DNA of 64,000 bases from Persicaria tinctoria (GCA_037127255.1 JBANSL010000004.1:620001-684000); one strand, 5' to 3'; shown: positions 44,148 through 56,399, counted from the first letter of the stretch. Made by a program: numbers and translations. Notes: generated by a model not told the origin, from the sequence alone.

Positions 44148-45538
44148 AGCCAAGCTTGATGATGGCCGGCACAAGTTGGCATCAGACCCAGCAACAGGAC
44201 CTTCAGAGACTTGCTGATGCCTATGGTCACATATTTTAATCACCTACCCCTGCAGCCTACATACGTACCGTACGGCGTACGTGTCAATTAACTAATTAAG
44301 GTGATGATTGATTAGCATTAGGCATTAGCCAATACAAGCTGCTTAGCTAAATTAGCTATATATATATATATGCTGGCTAGTGAATACGGGATTTCCATCT
44401 ACAAATCCCAAATCCACCTACTTCAAAATTTGAATTGTTATATCTTTAATTTACAGAGTGCAGTGGGCGATTGTAGATCCAGGTTTTCTTCTTCTTTAAT
44501 TAGTTCAGAGTCAGACTCAGTCACACACACACATATACTGTATATATGTGGCCGGTTTGGTTGTACAATGCACATATACGTGATAGGTATGTAAATTATA
44601 TTGTTCGTTTGCAATGAAATATCTGTACGTACGTGTCAATTATGTATGCTTTCTTTGTCGAGATGAAAAAAGCTACTTTCAACTTATAATGGAGTAATTT
44701 AGGAGGTTTTCACATCATCTTTTGGATTCATATTTGCACACTTGCTTCTCATAATGAGATGACTCTAATTATAATATCAATTATATAATATATATATATA
44801 ATTAATTTCTGAAAACCTTACTCCATTTTGAACGATATATCAATCATTTGAGAATAAATTAAAGGAGTAGAAAAGAAATCATTCAGAGGGTGATGAGAGA
44901 TGTGAAAAGATCAAATAGTTTCATATTCATAATATGAAAGAACAAGCTTTAGTATGGGATATTCCTCCTATTATCAATTGATTTTAGAATGGAATCCGCT
45001 CGACTTATAGGCTAGGCTATTAATGCATTGGTGCATGTGTGCACAAGACCCCGATCTCGAGACCCAACCGACTTGGTATTGGGAAATTATTTATTATTGT
45101 GGGTAGACTTTGTTAAAGACATGTGCTTTTCCAAATTCCAACCCAATTCAAATAAATGAACAAAGAAAGGTTATATTATATACATAGAAATTAAATTAGA
45201 ATGGGTTGTCTATCAATGTCCCTCCCCCTAAGATGATGGAGATGGTGGTCACTTTTTTAATTGACACCGTACCCCTAGCTATTTCTTATCACAAAGACTC
45301 TATCTTTAACTCTCTCTTAGAGAGTGATCCGTCTCTAATATATATTCCAAAACCGTCGGTTGTTTAGAATGTACGTACTCCGTATTTTTGTAATGTAAGG
45401 CAGCCTTGTAACATACACGGTATTCTAAATTAAGGATAATGTTTTATAAGTCGTGTTTAGTTTATACTCCGTATTATTTTTGGTTATAAGCTCGATATCC
45501 ACCTTTCTAACCAAGAAGTTTAAGTCATTGTATAGGGG
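44148..45538. other. MYB 3' flank and AT-rich intergenic DNA
   Basis: Probable 3' untranslated region to about 44640 (a weak AATGAAAT polyadenylation-like word at 44613). Several CGTACGTA words occur. No second gene seen. Confidence 0.5.
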
Positions 45539-48500
45539 GTTGGAATTGAACTGATGGATCAAGCAACACACACAAAGAACAAATTCAAATAGAGCAATTT
45601 ACCAATGAGCCGGCGATATGATTCAGGATCTAGAAGTACATCTCCCTCATCTGTAGAAAGCTTCAACCCTCTAGGTAATGGGAACACAACGGATCTGCAC
45701 GTACTCATTCATGTTAGTGTCTTGAAGTATATCAAGAACGTACTTTCGTTGGTTGAGTAACATTCCTGTAGAACTCCTTGAAACCTCCAACCCCAGAAAA
45801 TATCTGATCAAACCCAGATCTTTGATTGTGAAGGCCGTGTGAAGAGAACCTTTGACATGATCAATGATAGCCAAATCAGTACCAGTGATGATTAAATTAT
45901 CAACATAAACGAGAGCAGCAATCAACCCATCATTAGGAAGTTACATAATGAACAGAGAATGATCATACTTTGATTGAGTGAATCCCTGTTTCTGAAGAAA
46001 TTTAGATAACTCTAAATTTCATTGGAAGAATCATGTTTAAGCCTGTAAAGAGAACGTTTCAAAAGACAAACTTCACCTTGCTTAGCCTTAGATCTAAGGC
46101 TATTGACGTCCAACTAATAGACATGACATGCCTTTGTAGCAGCAACAGCTAAGAACAAACAAACTGTAGTGAATTTGGCAACCGGGGAAAAGGTGTCCTT
46201 GTAATCTTTACCCTTGATTTGAGTATATCTCTTTGCAATAAGACGTTCCTTATACCGTTCCACAGATCCTTCTGGTCGAAACTTTACCTTGAACACCCAT
46301 TTGCTACCAATTGCTCTCTGACCTTGAGGAAGAGGCTAGGCATAAGTTCTCAGGTGCAGTTTTGTTCAAGGGCAGAAATTTCTTTATCCGTTGCATCTAT
46401 CCAATGCTGATCTTTAATGGCCTGGGAATATGTAGTAGGCTCATTTACAGATAAGACATGATTCATAGATGCAATAAAATCATGAGAGTAAAGAGAGGAA
46501 TCAGCTAGAGACGAAGCCATGAAAGTCTGTGATGAATCACTTTGTGAATGCACAGTGGGACAAATAAAATCTAGAAGATGAGTAGGACATTTACTAGGCC
46601 TCCAAGATCATCGAAGAGGAATCTCAGGTACTTTAATAGGCACCTCCACTGAATGTCTAGCATGATCAGATGAAGCAGACAATATAGAATCAATTGGAAC
46701 TGTCTGAGATGGCACTGAATCAGAGCTCTCAATAGGTGAATTAAAATAGAATCAGAGATGTGAGAGGGTAAGGCAGGAGATGCCGATTGAGTAGCATCAG
46801 AATTAGCTACACCAGGTGAGGCATGAACTGGTGACTGAGATGGGCATAAGGCCGGATTCACCAGTGGAAGAGACAAAGATTGATCAACTTTAGGAACTGA
46901 TGAAGAGCTAGCAAAAGGAAATATCGTCTTAGAAAATATAACTTCCCTACTCACAAATACTCTCTTTGTGGTCAGATCATAAACCATGTAAGCCTTTTGT
47001 CCTAAGGGGTATCCAAGAAACAAACATCTTGTACTCTTGGAAGCAAACTTATTCGAAGAACTTCCTTGAACAAGGACATGACAACGACAACCAATCACAC
47101 GAAGATCAGAGTAAGATGGAGCCTAACCATATAATAGCTCATAGGGAGTTTTCCAACTCAAAATAGCAGTAGGCAAGCGATTAATAATATGAGTTGCTCC
47201 TAAAATATAATCCCCCCAAAATTGAATAGGCATATGAGCATGAAAATGGATGGCCCTGGCAGTTTCAAGTATATGACGATGCTTACGCTCAACACGACCA
47301 TGAAACAAATCATGACTAGAGGTAACCACCAACTGATTACAACTGGTGTTATTTGGGATTTTATTTACAACTAAAATGAAATTTGACAAACTAACGCTTC
47401 CATCAGCAATCACAGTCTTATAAAGTCCAGAAACCCTCTTTCCAGCAAATGAAACTCGACCACTTCTAGGGTCCTGAAAATAGCACATGTTCTTAGTAAA
47501 AACTGCATTCAAATCCATCTCATCACATATTTTCCCTACTAATAGCAGATTCTTGTTGAATTCGGGTACAAACATAACATTATGTAATAGGATTTCATCG
47601 GTCAGTTTCATATCACCCATAAGGCGCACATATTTCACATTTTTGTCAGGCAAACAAATATGGATAGATCTATCAAGCTTCCTGACATTCTTAAGCCAAT
47701 TAAGATGGCAAGTCATATGATCAAATCCTCCTGTATCTACAATCCAATCATATGCAGTATGACATTGAGCCAAAGAAGCATTGAGACAAAGAACAGTTGT
47801 GATACCTGAGAAATGACTTGCTTCAGATTCCATAACCTTTCCTTTGCCTTTCATAATGCGAATGAGTTCCTAGCACACAGTATTCACAAATGCAGGATTA
47901 AGATGAGGATCCTGCATAGCAAAGTTAGCAGAAGAATCCATAGGAAAATGATCTCCCAAAGGAGTATCCATGACAATCTCAGAACTAGCTGTATTTGCAG
48001 ACTTCTTGTTATCCTTTACTCCTTCTTTGGCTTTAATTTCCATGTACCAATCGGTATATCCGATGAGCTTGAAACACTGATCCACTATGTGGCCTTTCAT
48101 GTTGCAATTGGTACATTTTCGATCCCCTTTGTCAGTACGCCCTCTCTTTGAGGGACCTGCTCCATTCTTATCCACAGTCTTGTCATTAGATTGCTCTCTG
48201 AAGCTCCTACCAGCATGAAGAGCACTCGTCTCTCCTTGAGCAACAAGTCCTGTAACAATCTTCTGTCGCTCCACTTACTATGCAAGATAGTAAGCCCTAT
48301 TGACTGATGGAAGAGACTCCATTGATAAGACTTGGTTCCAAATAGCTTCGAAACCGTCATTCAGACCAAGCAGGAACTCCATGAGCATGTTCTTGCTTTG
48401 TAATTCAAGCATCCTCTTCAGTAGATTGCACGAGCAATGCTTCTCAACAGCTCCACACGTGCACTCTGGAATTCCTTCCAAATTGTCGATCTCGATCATC

Positions 48501-49030
48501 CCAGATCTGCTTCCTCTTACCATAATATATACTCAGCAGCGGATTGATTTTCTTGCAATTGTGCACTCAGTTCTCGCCTCAATTGGAATACCAGGAGGGC
48601 GTTTGTCTAACCAAATCTCTCAGTAATTTCGTTCCATAGTTGGCGCGCAATATCGAAGTGCATGAAACCTTCGGAGATGCTTCCAACCATGGAGTTCAAG
48701 ATCCAGCATCGGACCATGTAATCACACCAGATCCACTGTTGGTACTCAGCCGTGCCGAGATCTGGAAGTGGAACGGTGTCATCGATGAAACCGAGCTTGT
48801 ATTTAGCTCCAAGAGCCATCCTTACACCACAACTCCAACTAAGGTAATTTGATCCATTGAACTAGTTCGAGACCAGTTGAGCTCCGGGGTGATCTGAATT
48901 GGACAAAGACAATGGATCATTAGCAACGCGACTAGTGACTTCACCAATCTCCTGCGACGAACAGATCGGGAACTACCTTCGTCATCCATTCTCGATTGCA
49001 GATCAGAAATCAAGAATCACAAAATGCAGC
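45539..49030 (-). pseudogene. Decayed Ty1/copia gag-pol, RNase H missing
   Basis: Reading leftward from about 49030: a Gag start with YLSWSCGVRMALGAKYKLGFID-like wording near 48850-48790 and a body with WCDYMVRCWILNSM near 48735. A CCHC knuckle follows (C-TN-C-NMKG-H-IVDQ-C near 48120-48080), then protease (WIVDTGGFDHMT near 47745) and integrase pieces (GRVERKHRHILETARAIHFH near 47300-47240). Reverse transcriptase comes last, with [23 protein letters not shown] near 46250, YVDNLIITGTD near 45905 and YRRLIGKLLYLN near 45610. Many frameshifts and stops. RNase H is gone; the RT stops near 45585 next to an LTR-like start (TTGGAATTGAACTGATGG). This is older than the element at 37559. Confidence 0.9.
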
Positions 49031-49090
49031 AAAACTCGAAGAGAGAAAAAATGAAAAGAAAACACGAATTGCAGAAGAGCTTTTACAGTT

Positions 49091-49487
49091 GCTCTGATAG
49101 CATGAAAAGCATATGCAATTGAGTCATGGATTGGAGAGGAAGAAGGAATTCTTATTCATGGAGGTGGGAAAATGGTTACAGCTTCCATTGTTTGTTATAC
49201 AGAAGCTCTGAATTGGTTATACTTACAATGTGGTCGGTTCCCCTTATTTCTACTCCTCCAATCTAACCCCAACAACCTCTCTTTATTCTTTTATTTCTAA
49301 GTTATGTTCCACTGTGTGCACCCTCACCTATTCTACGTGCGCACTCCACACTTTACAACCTTAGTAACTGGACATCACTTACCCACTAACATGATCCTAG
49401 GTAGTGGCTTAGACTCGAAATAAACTTCTATGCTAGCTAACCAGCTAACTTGAACTTAAACTTTGAATTAGCTAGTACACTTTAACA
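49091..49487 (-). mobile_element. 5' LTR (385 bp) and primer site of the decayed copia element
   Basis: Minus-strand TGCTATCAGAGC at 49091-49102 is one base off the initiator-tRNA-Met site and abuts an LTR at 49103-49487 with TG...CA ends (TGTTAAAGTG... on minus). The 3' LTR has been lost or reduced to a few tens of bases near 45539. Confidence 0.7.
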
Positions 49488-50884
49488 CTTAACGTATATA
49501 GGGGCTTCACCTTCTCTTGTATTTTGATTTGGTTTTTCATTATTATTCGTCTGTTTTCACATAATTATTTATCTGTAAAAAGAGTGTAAAAAATGTAAAT
49601 TTTATTCTACCGAATAATCGTCCAATACCACCGAATAATTTCATTCCACCGAATAATCTACCAATACCATTGAATAATCCGTTGATTTTCTTAATTCAAT
49701 GGTCCAGATGTGTTCACATGATACACGTTAAGGACTGAGTATATATGATCTCTCTATATATATATATATTTCTTCTTTACATTTTGAATATATATAGTTT
49801 TATATTAGGATATTTATATGGGGTGATGCATGCGACGAGCATGGGTATCAGCAAGAAGATAACATCGATGAACTAAGAGTCCGAATTAGTGTGTCATAGT
49901 TCGCTTAATTAATTAATAGCTATAGGTTTACTTTGTGTTCTGGTTTACCGTCAATACGTTAATTAGTACGTTGATTTTTACTAGCAAGCTTAGCTAGTCT
50001 TAGATATTCCATTCAATTAATTAAAAAATATAAATCTATTTAAAGTAGTCTTCAAGGCAAAGTCTAGATCGAGGGTTTTCTTCGTAATTAAATTACTTGT
50101 CAATTTATACTTATTCGATTTGCATAATTATGTTATTAGTACGTACTAACAGTAAAACACCTTTATCAAAGGTCCTATACGGTACGTTTCATTTCCACAA
50201 TATAAAGCAGGTAATAGGAATTGAAGGGTTTAGGCCTTAGGGTTATCTTGAGTCACTTATGTGATAGTACAACTACAAGGGTATATATGGAATTTAATTA
50301 AGCTCTAGAGAGTAGAGAGAGAAAGAGAGAAATGTATTATTATAGGGATTAAATGAATAGGGAGAGCCCACAAGGAAGGACGTCTAGCAATGCAATGATA
50401 AACACCAATCACACATATATCTATATAATTAATAATAATAATACTCCGACTCCGATCCGTATAAGATAAGATAATTAACATATGCATGTTCTCAAGTAAA
50501 CCAAGAAAATGACAATTAATGGGGTAACGACCATACATTTTTAAGATTAAAGAACCCTCTTCGATTATTGATCTACCTACCAATTACCATCTTCTTTTTC
50601 GTATGCCGATTCACACTTTTATCATCCAGATCGATGTTCATATATATATCTATATATATATTATATATAACGTAACTCGCCAGTATATTTTACCACACGA
50701 CGCAAATAATGCATTTGATCACGACGCAAATATTTGGAAAGCACGAGATTGTCTGATAAAATATTTAAAAAAATTGTTTACCACACGAAGTAACCTTTAA
50801 ACTAAAAGGTTACCTCCTGATTTTTTTTAACTATCCATCTTATGGGTATATGCATTAATAAAATAAAATAAAGGTACCATTAAT

Positions 50885-50886
<2 letters not shown>
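49488..50886. other. Intergenic DNA with CGAATAATC words
   Basis: At 49608-49680 the word ACCGAATAAT is repeated four times within 75 bp. Similar clusters occur at 53620-54010 and 59770-59970. The rest is AT-rich without a gene. A minus open frame at 50305-50583 lacks any recognisable feature. Confidence 0.5.

Positions 50887-50946
<60 letters not shown>
50887..50946. repeat. (AT)30 microsatellite, left border of the element at 50947
   Basis: Uninterrupted alternating AT that stops exactly where an inverted-repeat element begins. A shorter AT tract continues on the other side at 53302-53315. Confidence 0.97.
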
Positions 50947-50949
<3 letters not shown>

Positions 50950-51619
50950 AAGGTTCAAATGAAAATGGGGCTTAAGATGAAAATCCCTCTTAAAGTGAAA
51001 ATAGTCTAGTTTGGATGTAAATGGGCCTAATTTCAAGGTAAATGGGCCTAATTAAATGAGTAATTACTAAATGGGCCTAATTTTGGTGTAAATGAGCCTA
51101 ATTTTATGAGTAAATGGGGAAAATTGTTAAATGGCCCTAATTATGGGATAAATTTCACACACACCCCCAAACTTTCCATTCTTACGAATATTGCCCTTAT
51201 TTCAATTATGAAAATTACAGATTTTAGCCCGGAATTTTTATTTGAAATAATATTGTTAGGTGCAACTATAATATTAAAAAAATACAACAAGAATGTTACA
51301 TCACAATTTTTGTCTTTATTTTAAAAAGGGAAAAAGATGAGATTACAAAATATAAAGTGAACAAATAATACAATAAATGTTATTATTTATAAATGTGCAT
51401 TTTCATAATGTGTCATACCAAAAATTTTCTTTATGGACCGCTATTTTATGACAGTTTTGTACTTTAATGCAACATGTGTCATTAAAAGCCTATTAGCTAA
51501 AAAAAATGGTATAGTGATGTGCCCATGCACAAAGGTTCGAGTTCATAATCCCGCATAAGCTATTTATTGTTGCTTTTTTTGTGTTCCCGTTCATGAATAA
51601 GATTATAAAGTGCAATAAT

Positions 51620-52090
51620 AAAATGATAATGTGCACAAATAAGATGATATAATGCATATATAACATTATATTGTGCAAATATAACTTTAAGTTGTGCAAA
51701 TATAACACTATGTTTTGCAAATGTAACATTATATTGTGCATATCTAATAATATAATGTTACGTTGTGCACATATAATATTATCTTGTGCGAATATAACAT
51801 TATATTGTGCAAATATAACTTTAAGTTATGCAAATATAACACTATGTTTTGCAAATGTAACATTATGTTGTGCATATCTAATAATATAATGTTACGTTGT
51901 GCACATATAATATTATGTTGTGCGAATATAACATTATATTGTGCAAAATATAATTTTAAGTTGTGCAAATATAACACTATGTTTTGCAAATGTAACATTA
52001 TGTTGTGCATATCTAATAATACAATTGTGCAAAAGTAAGATAGGATTGTGCAAAAGTAGTATACAATTGTGCATAACTAAGATTATAATG
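51620..52090. repeat. Higher-order satellite: 134-bp period built of 21-bp monomers
   Basis: The monomer TTGTGCAAATATAACATTA-like recurs about 20 times. Five 21-bp monomers and one of 29 bp make a 134-bp unit that repeats nearly three times; the landmark AAATATAACTTTAAG starts at 51677 and 51811, with a variant near 51945. Open frames with repeated Cys-Lys-Tyr-Asn across the array are by-products. Confidence 0.95.
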
Positions 52091-52130
52091 TGCATAATTA
52101 ACAATTTGCGATTTTTGCACTCTTGTCTAT

Positions 52131-52206
52131 TATGTAACCTATGTGGGATTTGAACCCACATCTTTGTGCAAACGCACATTGCTCTACCAATTGAGCTAAT
52201 AGGCTA
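52131..52206 (-). other. tRNA-like sequence (probable tRNA pseudogene)
   Basis: On minus, a 7-bp acceptor stem can form (AGCCTAT with ATAGGTT). A D arm follows with GCTC-AATTGGTA-GAGC (an A box) and a T arm GTGGG-TTCAAAT-CCCAC containing the B-box word GGTTCAAATCC. The anticodon arm is abnormal: TGTGC pairs with GCACA over a 4-base loop, so one or two bases seem missing and no anticodon can be assigned. No intron is apparent. The pol III promoter boxes look intact, so it may still be transcribed. Confidence 0.6.
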
Positions 52207-52245
52207 AATTATGATTTTCATGCTAAAATAGAAGAACCTAATCGA

Positions 52246-52725
52246 CCTAAAGCATATCGCAATAAAATTCTAAAATCCAATTAGATCATGATCCATAAAC
52301 AATTTGACAATGCTATGAAGATGAAATTAGCTCCAAATCAACCCAACAACACAACCATATCATCAATTTCAGTCAATTTTGCTTTTGGAAAAAAGCCCCA
52401 AATTTTAAAACATATCGCAATATAAAATTCTAAAATTCAATTATCTCATGTTCCATAAACAATTTGAAAATGATATGAACATGAAATTAGCTCAAAATCA
52501 ACCCAACAACCAACCATATCATCAATTTTAATCAATTTAGCTTTTGGAAAAAAGCCCCAAATTCTAAAGCATATCGCACTATAAAATTCTAAAATCCAAT
52601 TAGCTAATGATCTATAAACAATTTGACAATTATATGAACATGAAATTAGCTCAAAATCAACCCAAAAACACAACCATATCATCAATTTCAATCAATTTAG
52701 CTTTTGGCAAAAAGCCCCAAATTCC
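52246..52725. repeat. 159-bp tandem repeat, three copies
   Basis: The word CATATCGC occurs at 52253, 52411 and 52570. Each unit ends with TTTAGCTTTTGGAAAAAAGC and CCCAAATT. Copies are about 90 percent identical. No coding frame shared by all. Confidence 0.95.
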
Positions 52726-52829
52726 GCTCTTAAATCAAACCCTAGGTTTTCAATCTCAACCTAAATCATTCAAAAAATCTAAATAATTGTAATAAACAAG
52801 TTTAGGGATAGAAATCATACCAAATTCGA

Positions 52830-53245
52830 GTTGAAACAAGGAGCAAAATCGGGATTTCGAAGGTATTCCGAGCCAAAAATGTCGAACAACACTTATGGGG
52901 GAGATGGGCTCGGTGTGAGCTCGGCTGGGCTCGAACCATGTGGGTTCCGGTCTCGGGGGGTGCGGCTGAGGGAGGGGGTTCGAGCAGGTGGTGGCTGGTG
53001 GCCGGAGGTGGCTCGTGGGGCGGCGTGGGAGGCCGACAAAGAAGCTGCTTGTGGGCGCGAACAAGTGGCTCGAACAGGGCTACGTTTGGGCTCGGGGGTG
53101 GCTCGAACAGGGCCAGGTCTGGGCTCGGGGGTGCGCACAGCGGTGGGCTCGAGGGCGGCTGGTCGCTGGTGGCCGGAGGTGGCTCGAGGTGGGTGTCGGT
53201 GCGGGAGTCCGAGAGCGCTGCTTGCCTCTTCTACATGCGGGTATG
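52830..53245. other. GC-rich block inside the (TA)n element
   Basis: Composition changes sharply to G-rich with GGCTCG, GGTGGCTCG and GGTGGCCGGAGGTGGCTCG words repeated. Several overlapping open frames on both strands result, none with a recognisable domain. It may be a captured promoter or exon of a GC-rich gene. Confidence 0.45.
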
Positions 53246-53315
53246 TTTTTTCACTTTAAGAAAATTTTCATCGTAAGCCCCTTTTTCACTTTAACCTCAC
53301 CATATATATATATAT

Positions 53316-54010
53316 GTATAGGGTGGGAACGTAGAAACACATTGGGATCGTTGGATTGGATAAAAGGGACGATGGAGATAAAATGGAGATTTATGGTTTT
53401 TTAAATTAAAAAAAATGGGAACCACGATAAAATTGAACAACCTCCTTCTTTTGTCCGTGCGTGTGATCCACGCTTAGTCTTTCACCCATGCCAATTTACA
53501 GTGGTGGCCAAATTATGAATGATATTGGGTCCATTTTTTTTTCAAATTATTATTTTAATGATAGTTTCATATTTTAATTATTATAACTCCTGATTGTTTA
53601 TAATATCTCTTTATTAATTATATACGAATACTCTTTGTAATTTCACCGAATAATGTACAGTTTTATTGATTATTATTTTAACCTCCCTAAAAAAATTTAA
53701 TAATATCGATCTGACAATCTAAATGAATAATTATTATTTTTTGGTAGAAACGAATAATCTCTCGTATCCATATGAATAATCACTTAGTTGAACATGAATA
53801 AATATTGACAATTGTCAATCCATCTAACACATTCTGGTTAAACGAATCATCTCTTTTTTTAGGAAAACCGAATAATCTCTCATATCTGTACGAATAATCA
53901 CTTTAATTGACCATATATTAATTGGTTTGGTAATATGAATTACACTATATATATATACTAATATCATTGCATACGAATAATAGCTTATATAAATACGAAT
54001 CCACCCCTTA
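53316..54010. mobile_element. Fragment of another (TA)n-associated element with GAATAAT repeats
   Basis: Begins GGGTGGGAACGTAGAAAC just after an alternating AT tract. The 53610-53730 stretch (TACGAATA, TCTTTGTAATTTCACCGAAT, TTTTATTGATTA, TTAACCTCCC) is repeated in the same orientation at 59775-59885. The word GAATAAT occurs at least nine times. The right border is unclear. Confidence 0.5.
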
Positions 54011-54281
54011 TACTTATTATTTTAGAAGTAGACTCTTTGTTAAAGAATGAGCCACGTGTCCTTCCCAGTCTAAAATTAAGAAGCAAATTTTTTTTGCCCT
54101 TTCTCCCCACGTTATCTGAATTCAACTATTGAAAAACAGTTATCCACCCATGTTCTCTTCCTCCGTCACAATCTCTTACCAGTTCCACTAAAGCCTTTTT
54201 AATGTTCAAGAGAGAGGGAGTGAATGGAAGGAGTTGAATCAGTGGTGGGATGATCAGATATGGGGTTTCGGAGAACACCGA
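54011..54281. other. Intergenic DNA upstream of the U-box fragment
   Basis: AT-rich to about 54120, then mixed composition; might hold more of the captured gene but no domain is clear. Confidence 0.35.
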
Positions 54282-54389
54282 CGTAAATTCCTCCGCCAAA
54301 TCTCCCTCCACCGGATCGGCGATCCCATCACCCTCTCCACCGGCATCTCCTTCGACCGCCCCCTCTATCGACCACTGGCCCTATGGTGA
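54282..54389 (+). pseudogene. U-box domain fragment (plant U-box E3 ligase type)
   Basis: A 35-codon stretch ending in a stop reads KFLRQISLHRIGDPITLSTG then ISFDR. It closely follows the start of plant U-box domains, where the pattern is F-x-C-P-I-S-L, then DPVTLSTGITYDR. The Cys-Pro of the canonical start is missing and the frame ends soon after. Downstream DNA to 54480 is not in frame. This is a gene fragment, not a working ligase; capture by a transposon is likely given the surroundings. Confidence 0.6.
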
Positions 54390-54995
54390 ACGGACAGGTT
54401 GAGCAAGGTGAAACGGGTACAACACGGGCAGGGGGAGGGTTTGAAGCTTAGGAGGACCTCGGCCATGGCGAATCTGTAAAATTGGCGGCGCAAAATTGGG
54501 GAGGAAGAAGGAATCAACCCCCACCCTCAAACCCCAGCACTCGACCGCCTAAACTCCCTCATCTCTCCCTTACTCAACGGCTCCACCACCCGAAACGACA
54601 CCAGCGAGGCTCCCTCTGCAGCCTGCAGGAAACCGACGAAGATCTAACCCAGGTGAGAGACGCAAAATCGGGGAGGAAGAAGGAATCAGCCCCCGCGCTC
54701 GATCGCCTCAGATCCATCCTCTCTCCTGTTTGTGTAGGTTAATTTTTGGGAAACCCTGTTTGTGACGGTCGAGGCAGCCTTTTGAATTAAGAAAAGGAAT
54801 TAAAAAAGGAAAAGAAAAAGGGAATTAAAAAGAGAATTAATTGTTTGGATAAATAGACCCCTTTACTATTTTTATTGTAATTTAGAACTTTTATATGTTG
54901 TGATGTCAAAAAAGCCCTTCTGATACTTTCCAACCCACTACCGTATAAACTATAAACTCAAATCCCTCATTAATTAGTAAGAAAAAAAAATCTTA
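54390..54995. other. GC-mixed DNA with a short duplication, then AT-rich DNA
   Basis: A GGGGAGGAAGAAGGAATCA phrase occurs at 54495 and 54670. Frames here lack recognisable domains. A stretch at 54925-54992 is repeated beyond the next element (56403-56474). TTA at 54993-54995 is the target duplication of that element. Confidence 0.5.
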
Positions 54996-56396
54996 GAGCA
55001 ACCCCAACAGCTTCCCTAATTTTTCTCTAAAATGGGGAATCAATAGCAACTTTCTCCAAATTATTTTAACCTCAACTCCAACACCTTCCCTATTATAAAG
55101 AATTTCACATTCATTTTATTTTTTTAAAAATCATTTTATTTGGTGGGATTAAAAAATCATTCATTAAAATGATTGCTTCTTGCTCTGTTTTCTTTTTCCA
55201 TTGCTAATTTGATTATTGAGTTCCTATTACTCCGTATTTCTGAACTAAGGGTCATTGATTTGAACTCATGGGTTGTTCACACTTGGCATCTCAATTCTCA
55301 TGGAAGAGGTTCATCTTTCTTGAATAGGGATCTTGTTACTGAATCTGAATGATTGAATAAATGTTTCTTTTTTTGGTAGAAAAAAATGATTGAATAAATG
55401 TTTCTAATCTTAGCAAAACATGATTTAAATATTTGAGTTTTGATTTAGTGATTGATGTTAACTACTATATAATTTATTAATAATTTTAACAAAGCATGAT
55501 TTCAATATATGTTTGAGGCAATCCTCTTTTGTGCAAAAACTATTCAGCAAATACAACAAGATGGGAATTTTTGTTTGTGACTTTGAACAAAGAACCACTT
55601 GGTTCATCAGCACTCGAAACCATCTAATCTCTGCCTCCTTCGACCTCTTCATACTACCAACTCTTTTCTCCTCACCATTCATTTTCACAGGCTCCCAATT
55701 AACCCTCAATCTGAGCAACCTAAACAGAAGATTCAATAAGCAATTCAAATCACCAACCACAAAATCTCTTCCCCTACAAGAGCCAATCACTCAAATCCCA
55801 GCAACTTCAATGCCCTTACCCTAAGTATCACAATGCAAAACTAGATAAGAGCTTGAACTACTGCATATTCACAATCCAAAGACTAGGATTTTTTAATAGA
55901 AAACATATAAAATCTCAAGAAACAGAGACAGAACACCATTAAAACAAGCAACCTGAGATTGAATCTGATATTCTAATGCTTGGAGACCTCGCCAATGGAT
56001 TCATTCAGAGAAATTTCGACACCGCAACAACCACCATTAACAAGCAATTGTCGGTTGAATTCCGTCACCGATGCAAAGGAAGACCCTCGAGAAAGAACAC
56101 ACACCTGTACTTCTATGGCTTCCAATTACAGCGAGTGAGGGAGAAAGAGACTGAGAATTGGTTGAGCAACAGTCGTTCATCAGAGTTGGTTTTTGAAACA
56201 TGAAAACTGGAAGAACGTGGAAAAAGGTTGCTGCAAAATTTTTAGCGTTTGCTCCAAATATAGGGAAGATACCCTAATTTTTCCATGCCATCTCTATTTT
56301 GGAGAATGGGTTGGAGAACCTGTTGGGCAAAAAATAAGCCCAAAATTCTCCAAATTTGTAAAATTCTCCAAAATAGAACATCTGTTGGAGATGCTC
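54996..56396. mobile_element. PIF/Harbinger-like non-autonomous element, 1401 bp, TTA target duplication
   Basis: 15-bp ends GAGCAACCCCAACAG and inverse of GAGCATCTCCAACAG (13 of 15 match) are flanked by TTA on both sides (54993-54995 and 56397-56399). ATTCTCCAAA-type words repeat in the right subterminal region. No transposase frame is present. Confidence 0.8.
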
Positions 56397-56399
56397 TTA

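Larger units (their letters stand above)
50947..53301. mobile_element. 2.35-kb element inserted in a (TA)n tract, with TIRs of about 55 bp
   Basis: The left end (about 50947-51002) and the inverted right end (about 53245-53301) share AAAATGGGGCTTAAGATGAAAA against AAAAAGGGGCTTACGATGAAAA, then TCTTAAAGTGAAAA in both. Alternating AT flanks both sides, so the target duplication is hidden in a microsatellite. Insertion into (TA)n is known for rice Micron-type MULEs. The interior has no transposase. It holds CTAAATGGGCCTAATT repeats (51020-51150), a satellite array, a tRNA-like sequence, a 159-bp tandem array and a GC-rich block. Confidence 0.8.

Noticed and set aside
51763..52038. 91-codon frame with repeated Cys-Lys-Tyr-Asn
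   Set aside because: A by-product of the 21-bp satellite monomer; other frames and the opposite strand are open in the same way.
52831..53404. Several overlapping frames of 80-142 codons in the GC-rich block
   Set aside because: High GC content makes stops rare. No domain, no splice or promoter support.
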